17,662 nucleotides of DNA, from NCBI GenBank assembly GCA_963746175.1, contig CAVVAH010000002.1, positions 1 to 17,662 on the forward strand, read 5' to 3'. This DNA is from CAVVAH01 sp963746175 (GTDB taxonomy: Bacteria; Actinomycetota; Actinomycetes; JACCUZ01). Of the stretch, positions 13,467 to 17,662 are shown piece by piece. Positions within the stretch are counted from its first letter, which is position 1, and every line of letters begins with the position of its first letter. The translations under genes were made by a program, and so were the position numbers. A model generated the notes under the pieces. That model ran no database searches. It saw only the letters and a list, made by a program, of their open reading frames with translations, and was not told where the DNA came from.

Positions 13467-16400
13467 TCAGCTCCTGGTCGCGACCAAGGCGTACTCCCCG
13501 CATCGACGTAGGTCGCTGTCCATGTCACCCGTGGTGTGCGGGAAGTAGATCCGCGCCTCGGAGAAGCCGGCCTCTCGAGCCAGGAACAGCATCGACTCGG
13601 GGAACAGCGGCCGGACGTGAGTGATGTCCAGCCAGAAGGTCTTGAGCGCCGCCGGGGCGTGCGGGTTGACGGTCTCGGCGATCATCACGCCGCCAGGTCG
13701 GAGCGTGCGTCGGCTGGCCTCGAAGAGCCGGCGGATGCCGTCCACCTCCAGGTGCTCCACCACCTGCATCGAGGTGATCGCCCCCCAGGTCCCGTCAGGG
13801 GTGGACGCGAGGACGTCGACAGCGTCACCGGCCGTGACGTCCAGGCCCTTCGCCCGGCAGCGGGCGAGCATGCTCTCGTCCAGGTCGATGCCGCGTGCCT
13901 CGATGTCCACCGCGCGCAACAGGTCGAGCAGCTCGCCCCGGCCGCAGCCGATGTCCAGCACCGGCGCCGCGTCCTTGAGCAGGCCGAGGTACGGCTCGAG
14001 CCGGTCGACGACGAACTGCTCGCTGCCGCGGAACACGTCCTCGAACCCGGCATACGTGCCCGGCGTGTCCGAGGTGAGGCCCAGGTACTCGCTGCCGTCG
14101 GCCTGCCGATGCCGCAGGACGTCCGGGCGCGACATGTACGGGGTCGCGGTCTGCTCGACGTCCAGGCGGTCGAGCTGCGACCGGGTCTCGTCGACCCTGG
14201 CCGAGACGTCGCGGACCGTGGCCTCCACCAGGTGATCGGCGTCGACCAGCTGGTCGAAGCGATGGCCGGCCTGGGCGGTCGACGCCTCGATGGCATCGGC
14301 CAGCAGCTCCAGTCGCAGGTTGACCTGCTGGTCGTGGTGGTTCAGGACCCGGGCGACCAGCTTGCGCAGCTTGGTGGCCGCCCCGAAGCGCATCCGGCTC
14401 GCGGTGGTGACATCCAGCGGACTGCGCATCAGGTCGCGCGCCCGCTGCAAGCGGACCTGGGCCGTGGAACCTGACGCCCGCCTCGAGAAGGCCTCCGGGT
14501 CGGCAGCCACCGCGGCGCTCGCTGCCTCGACCCGGGTCCGGACGAACGACGCCGCCCGCCCCAGGTCGCCCGTGGACAGCACGGCGTCGCGGCCGCGCTT
14601 GCCCAGGTCCGCGGCGAACCCGGGGTCGTCGTACAGCCGTCGCAGGTGCTGCGCGGCAACGGCCACGTCCGGGTCAGCCCACTGGGTCGTGCTGGGGTAG
14701 GGGCCCGAGCCGGGTGCCACCGGGACGAGCTCGTAGGGCACCAGCAGACTGTCGGCGTCCGACATGAAGTCGAGGTTGCCCGAGTAACCGGTGGCGACCA
14801 CCGGGACGCCGAGGGCCATCGATTCGGCGAGGGTCAGTCCGTAGCCCTCGGAGCGGTGCAGCGACACGTACGCCGTGGCGTCGGCCATGAGCGCGGTCAC
14901 CACTGAGCCGGGCAGGTAGTCCTCGATGAGGTAGACGTCGTGGCGGGCGGAGCAGGCTGCGCGCAACCGCTCGCGATCGCTGCGCCGGAGGTCGCCGTTG
15001 ACGGACTTGAGGACGAGGATCGGGCCCTCGCCCTCGGCGAACGCGGTAGTGAAGGCGGCCACCGTGGCGAGTGGGTTCTTGCGTTCGAAGACGCTGAGGT
15101 AGTCGAAGGCGAAGAGGAACATCGGGCCGTCCGGCAGGCCGAGTGCGGCCCGGTCCAGCGGCCCGGGGTCTGGCCGGGAGGACACCGGATGGGGCAGCAC
15201 GTGCACCGGCTTGGCGGTGGTCCGGGCGATCGCATCGCGGACGAACGACGACACTGCCCAGACCTCGTCGACGAGGTCCAGGGCGGCGGAGAACCCGCGT
15301 GGGAACTCCTCCACCTCCCAGGCCCACACCGCGACGAGGTAGCGCCCGTCGACGAGGGGTCCCATGTCGGCCACCCACTGCTCGACCTGGTCGGCGTTCA
15401 CCACGGCGACGTTCACCGGGTACCGCTGGCCGGGCTCGACGTCGACGAACGGCTCCTGCGTCCGGCTCAGCGTCCGGGTCCAGGTGACCGTCGCGTGTGG
15501 CAGGCCGCTGGCTCGGACTGCGTCCACCACGAGTCTGCCTGACTGGCCCACCCCCAGCTCGGCCGTGAAGTAGCCGCAGACGTTGGCCCCAGGCTCCATC
15601 GAGTCCTGCCAGGGCGGGGGACCGACCGCGACCTCCGCGCCGGGCAGCACCTCGGGCACCAGGTCTCCTTCTGCCACCGCGGAGGTCCGGGCCCAGATCA
15701 GCAGCTTGTCCTCGTCGGCGCCCAGCGGGCTCGGGAACGACGCCTGGATGTCCGGGCGCACCTTCCAGGCGCCGTGGACGGCACGGGTCAGGGGGTGGCC
15801 GGGCTGCACCGGGGCGCGCAGCCAGCCGACGACCGCGTCGTCCTGGCCGGCGAACGGTGCGGGCGGGCCGGGCTCCTCACCCTTCTCGGCCGCCAGGAGG
15901 GCGTCCCGGTAGGTGCGCCGCATGGCCCGGGTGATGCGCACCCCGTTGTCGAGGGCGTTGTACCGGTAGGGCACGCGAGCGCCCTCCTCGATCCCCTCAG
16001 CAAGGGCGGCTACGCCGTAGGCGGCGCACAGCCCGGCCGCGACCGGGTGCTCGCTCAGGACGACGCGCGGGCGGTCGGCGACGTACTTGCTCAACAGCCA
16101 GGGCGTCTCCGGGCGGTAACCGCTGAAGTGGAAGAAGCGCAGCGGAGTCCCGTCGACGAGCACCTCGCCGTTGTCGTCACGGGACAGAGCCCGCGAGTCC
16201 AGGTTCCAGTACGCGACGTTGTACCCGGGGTCGCGCAGCACCGTGTGCTCGAACATGCTGGGCACGAAGTCCATCCACCGCTGGTCGGTGAACAGGTTCT
16301 GCTCGGGCGCCGAGATCGCGTCCCGGAGCAGCCTCTCCTGCCACCAGCGCAGCATCGCGCGGCCACGACCGTCCAGCGCGACGAAGCCGAGGTTGTAGAT

Positions 16401-16841
16401 GCCCGAGCCCATGATGTCGGCCTCGGTCGGGCGCATCCCGTCTCGCTGCATCGGCGAGACGGCGTGCGGGGTGAGGACGATGCCGTGTCGGCGGGACAGC
16501 CTGTCGATCTCGCCGAGGTCGTCGTAGACCAGGATGTCGGGATCGAGGTAGACCGCCACCTCGGCGTCACGGTCCAGCAGGGCTTCCAGGGCCCACGGCT
16601 TCAGCGCCGTCGAGAGCTCGGTGACGTCGTAGATCATCGCCATCCGGCGGAACTCGTCGACCGGCATCGGCAGGTCGCCCGGCGTCAGGACCTGGTAGCC
16701 GTCAGCAGCCGGCACCTCCCCGGGCCGGGCGTCCACGACCAGGATCGAGAACGACGACTGAGGGTTGTGGGCGAGGAACGACCTCGCCAGCAGCCGTGCG
16801 AACGGCAGGTAGTTCCGGGCCGCAATGGTGACCGCGTGCAT
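13467..16841 (-). CDS. GT-A + GT-B glycosyltransferase fused to coiled coil and methyltransferase
   Basis: 1124 residues with four parts. (i) GT-A module, about 1-290: VTIAARNYLPFARLLARSF (4-22), VYLDPDI (97-103) with D100/D102, GIYNLGF (147-153), FTDQRWMD (184-191), FHFSGY (237-242). (ii) GT4 module, about 415-790: GYFTAELGVGQSGR (423-436), FERKNP (585-590), K612, and an intact EX7E (E665, E673) in SLHRSEGYGLTLAESMALG. (iii) Helical linker with coiled-coil character, about 820-895. (iv) Class I SAM methyltransferase, about 920-1124: FEDVFRGS (933-940), VLDIGCGRGE (961-970), GIDLD (984-988), VVEHLE (1027-1032). The last part resembles methyltransferases linked to O-antigen chain termination. 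Predicted role: add two sugars and methylate or cap the glycan at the inner membrane (inference). ATG 16841 is preceded by GGGAG; the first residues align with the paralogue at 8762. It lies 40 bp after the Wzt-type ATPase gene, probably in the same operon. Confidence 0.9.
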   Translation of the reverse strand: MHAVTIAARNYLPFARLLARSFLAHNPQSSFSILVVDARPGEVPAADGYQVLTPGDLPMPVDEFRRMAMIYDVTELSTALKPWALEALLDRDAEVAVYLDPDILVYDDLGEIDRLSRRHGIVLTPHAVSPMQRDGMRPTEADIMGSGIYNLGFVALDGRGRAMLRWWQERLLRDAISAPEQNLFTDQRWMDFVPSMFEHTVLRDPGYNVAYWNLDSRALSRDDNGEVLVDGTPLRFFHFSGYRPETPWLLSKYVADRPRVVLSEHPVAAGLCAAYGVAALAEGIEEGARVPYRYNALDNGVRITRAMRRTYRDALLAAEKGEEPGPPAPFAGQDDAVVGWLRAPVQPGHPLTRAVHGAWKVRPDIQASFPSPLGADEDKLLIWARTSAVAEGDLVPEVLPGAEVAVGPPPWQDSMEPGANVCGYFTAELGVGQSGRLVVDAVRASGLPHATVTWTRTLSRTQEPFVDVEPGQRYPVNVAVVNADQVEQWVADMGPLVDGRYLVAVWAWEVEEFPRGFSAALDLVDEVWAVSSFVRDAIARTTAKPVHVLPHPVSSRPDPGPLDRAALGLPDGPMFLFAFDYLSVFERKNPLATVAAFTTAFAEGEGPILVLKSVNGDLRRSDRERLRAACSARHDVYLIEDYLPGSVVTALMADATAYVSLHRSEGYGLTLAESMALGVPVVATGYSGNLDFMSDADSLLVPYELVPVAPGSGPYPSTTQWADPDVAVAAQHLRRLYDDPGFAADLGKRGRDAVLSTGDLGRAASFVRTRVEAASAAVAADPEAFSRRASGSTAQVRLQRARDLMRSPLDVTTASRMRFGAATKLRKLVARVLNHHDQQVNLRLELLADAIEASTAQAGHRFDQLVDADHLVEATVRDVSARVDETRSQLDRLDVEQTATPYMSRPDVLRHRQADGSEYLGLTSDTPGTYAGFEDVFRGSEQFVVDRLEPYLGLLKDAAPVLDIGCGRGELLDLLRAVDIEARGIDLDESMLARCRAKGLDVTAGDAVDVLASTPDGTWGAITSMQVVEHLEVDGIRRLFEASRRTLRPGGVMIAETVNPHAPAALKTFWLDITHVRPLFPESMLFLAREAGFSEARIYFPHTTGDMDSDLRRCGEYALVATRS

Positions 16842-16881
16842 GATCTCCCGTTCCGTTGGTGGTGCCCGTCCGCTCGGGTGG

Positions 16882-17662
16882 TCAGCGGAGCCGGGTCGCT
16901 TCGCCCGCACCCGTCTCGGCCGGCTGGACCAGGGCGGACATGTCGAACGTGTCGGGCAGCGAGACGAGTCCACCGCGTGCGATGCCGTGACCGCCGCGCA
17001 CGACGATGTCGAGGGCGTCGGTCCAGGAGTCGAAGACGTGGGTCGCCGAGGCGTCCAGGACCGACACGTCCATCCGGTAGGTGCCGGGGTTGAGCCGGCA
17101 AGGGTCCTGGACGTAGTCCAACCGCCCCAGACCGAGGACCTCGGGGACGAACGTGCCGGCGGCCCGGCTGGTCACGGTCGTGACGATGGCGCCGGTCTCG
17201 TGCCTCAGGGTCAGGGAGAAGACCAGGTCCGTCAGGGCCTCCTCGGCCCGGAAGGCGAGCCGGACCCGCAGCGGCTCGCCGGTCACGCACGCAGTGACCT
17301 GCCGGCCGTCCTCATCCACCGCTTCCACCGAGGTCAGGCGCAGGTGCCCGCTGCCCGGCCGGTCGGACCCGTCGTCGGCCAGCGAACCGGGGGCGCGACC
17401 CGCGACCTCCTCTGCGTTCAGGGCCGAGATGTAGCCGTCGACGACACCTGTCGCCGGACCCGCACCGACGAGCGAGCCGTGGTCGAGCCAGGTGATCTCG
17501 TCGCACAACGAGGCCAGCAGGTCGGTCGCGTGGCTCACGATGACGATCGTCCGGCCGGCCTTGCGCAGGGCGTAGAGATGGTCGAAGCAGCGCCGCTGGA
17601 AGTCCTCGTCACCGACCGCGATGACCTCGTCGATCAGCAGCACGTCCGGCCGCATGTGCACG
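16882..17662 (-). CDS. wzt: Wzt-type polysaccharide ABC exporter ATPase (5' end outside window)
   Basis: The visible 259 codons start within the nucleotide-binding domain. Walker B is PDVLLIDEVIAVGDE, followed by the H-loop in IVSHATDLLA and the usual closing strand ITWLDHGSLVGAGPATGVVDGYI. The Walker A and LSGG signature lie beyond the right edge; the GTG at 17661 is an internal codon. From about visible residue 105 to 235 there is a beta-rich domain (HLRLTSVEAVDEDGRQV, VFSLTLRHETGAIVTT, NPGTYRMDVSVLD) typical of the Wzt C-terminal domain, which in E. coli O9a binds the modified end of the O-polysaccharide. It energises export of a lipid-linked glycan with a permease (Wzm/TagG type) expected upstream, outside the window. 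Wall teichoic acid TagH is the alternative identity, but the C-terminal domain favours Wzt. The stop is 40 bp before the methyltransferase-fusion gene. Confidence 0.88.
   Translation of the reverse strand, partial: VHMRPDVLLIDEVIAVGDEDFQRRCFDHLYALRKAGRTIVIVSHATDLLASLCDEITWLDHGSLVGAGPATGVVDGYISALNAEEVAGRAPGSLADDGSDRPGSGHLRLTSVEAVDEDGRQVTACVTGEPLRVRLAFRAEEALTDLVFSLTLRHETGAIVTTVTSRAAGTFVPEVLGLGRLDYVQDPCRLNPGTYRMDVSVLDASATHVFDSWTDALDIVVRGGHGIARGGLVSLPDTFDMSALVQPAETGAGEATRLR

Noticed and set aside
15774..17093. Long rightward open frame opposite the fusion and wzt genes
   Set aside because: It crosses the boundary between two well-supported leftward genes and has no recognisable domain.
17659..17661. 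GTG as the start of the ATPase gene
   Set aside because: It falls in the segment just before Walker B of an ABC ATPase; the family needs about 150 more residues upstream, so the gene continues past the window.
1..17662. Mobile elements, CRISPR arrays, tRNA or rRNA genes
   Set aside because: I saw no transposase, integrase, terminal inverted repeats, regular spaced repeats or tRNA-like cloverleaf. Gaps between genes are 132 bp or less, so there is no gene-free stretch above 300 bp.

Overview
The window is very GC-rich, with a strong G/C bias at third codon positions, frequent GTG starts, stop/start overlaps of the ATGA and GTGA type, and WbbL-like family 2 glycosyltransferases. All of this points to a high-GC actinobacterium (Nocardioides-like or similar; the genus cannot be fixed from this sequence alone). 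Nearly every base is coding. I see no tRNA, rRNA, CRISPR array, insertion sequence or phage gene. The region reads as one segment of a cell-surface polysaccharide biosynthesis and export locus, cut at its right end inside an ABC-transporter ATPase gene.

Layout, left to right. (1) 21-2003 (-): polytopic membrane protein with an extracytoplasmic C-terminal domain, probably a GT-C-type enzyme. (2) 2112-3068 (+): WbbL-like GT2. (3) 3057-4457 (-) and 4454-6499 (-): a translationally coupled pair, an intact GT-B (family 4) enzyme and a GT2 fused to what looks like only the first half of a GT-B enzyme. (4) 6632-8659 (-): a second polytopic GT-C-like protein. (5) 8762-11512 (+), 11557-12369 (+), 12366-13442 (+): a two-module glycosyltransferase whose GT-B module has lost its catalytic signature, then two SGNH/GSCFA-type hydrolase-fold proteins overlapping by 4 bp. 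(6) 13467-16841 (-) and 16882 to the window end (-): a 1124-residue protein joining GT-A, GT-B, coiled coil and methyltransferase, lying 40 bp downstream of a Wzt-type ABC ATPase with a C-terminal substrate-recognition domain.

How the genes may work together (inference): the GT2, GT4 and bifunctional GT-A/GT-B enzymes would build a glycan on a lipid carrier at the inner face of the membrane. The SGNH/GSCFA pair, which lacks signal peptides, could add or remove acyl groups before export. The methyltransferase at the end of the coiled-coil protein could cap the chain. The Wzt-type ATPase, with a permease expected outside the window, would export the capped chain. The two GT-C-like membrane proteins could add sugars from polyprenyl-phosphate donors outside the cell. 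The most unusual points are the GT-A/GT-B/coiled-coil/methyltransferase fusion beside a Wzt with a recognition domain (a logic like WbdD/Wzt of E. coli O9a, in a different protein architecture), its paralogue with a dead-looking GT-B half, and the GT2 carrying a half GT-B domain matching its neighbour.
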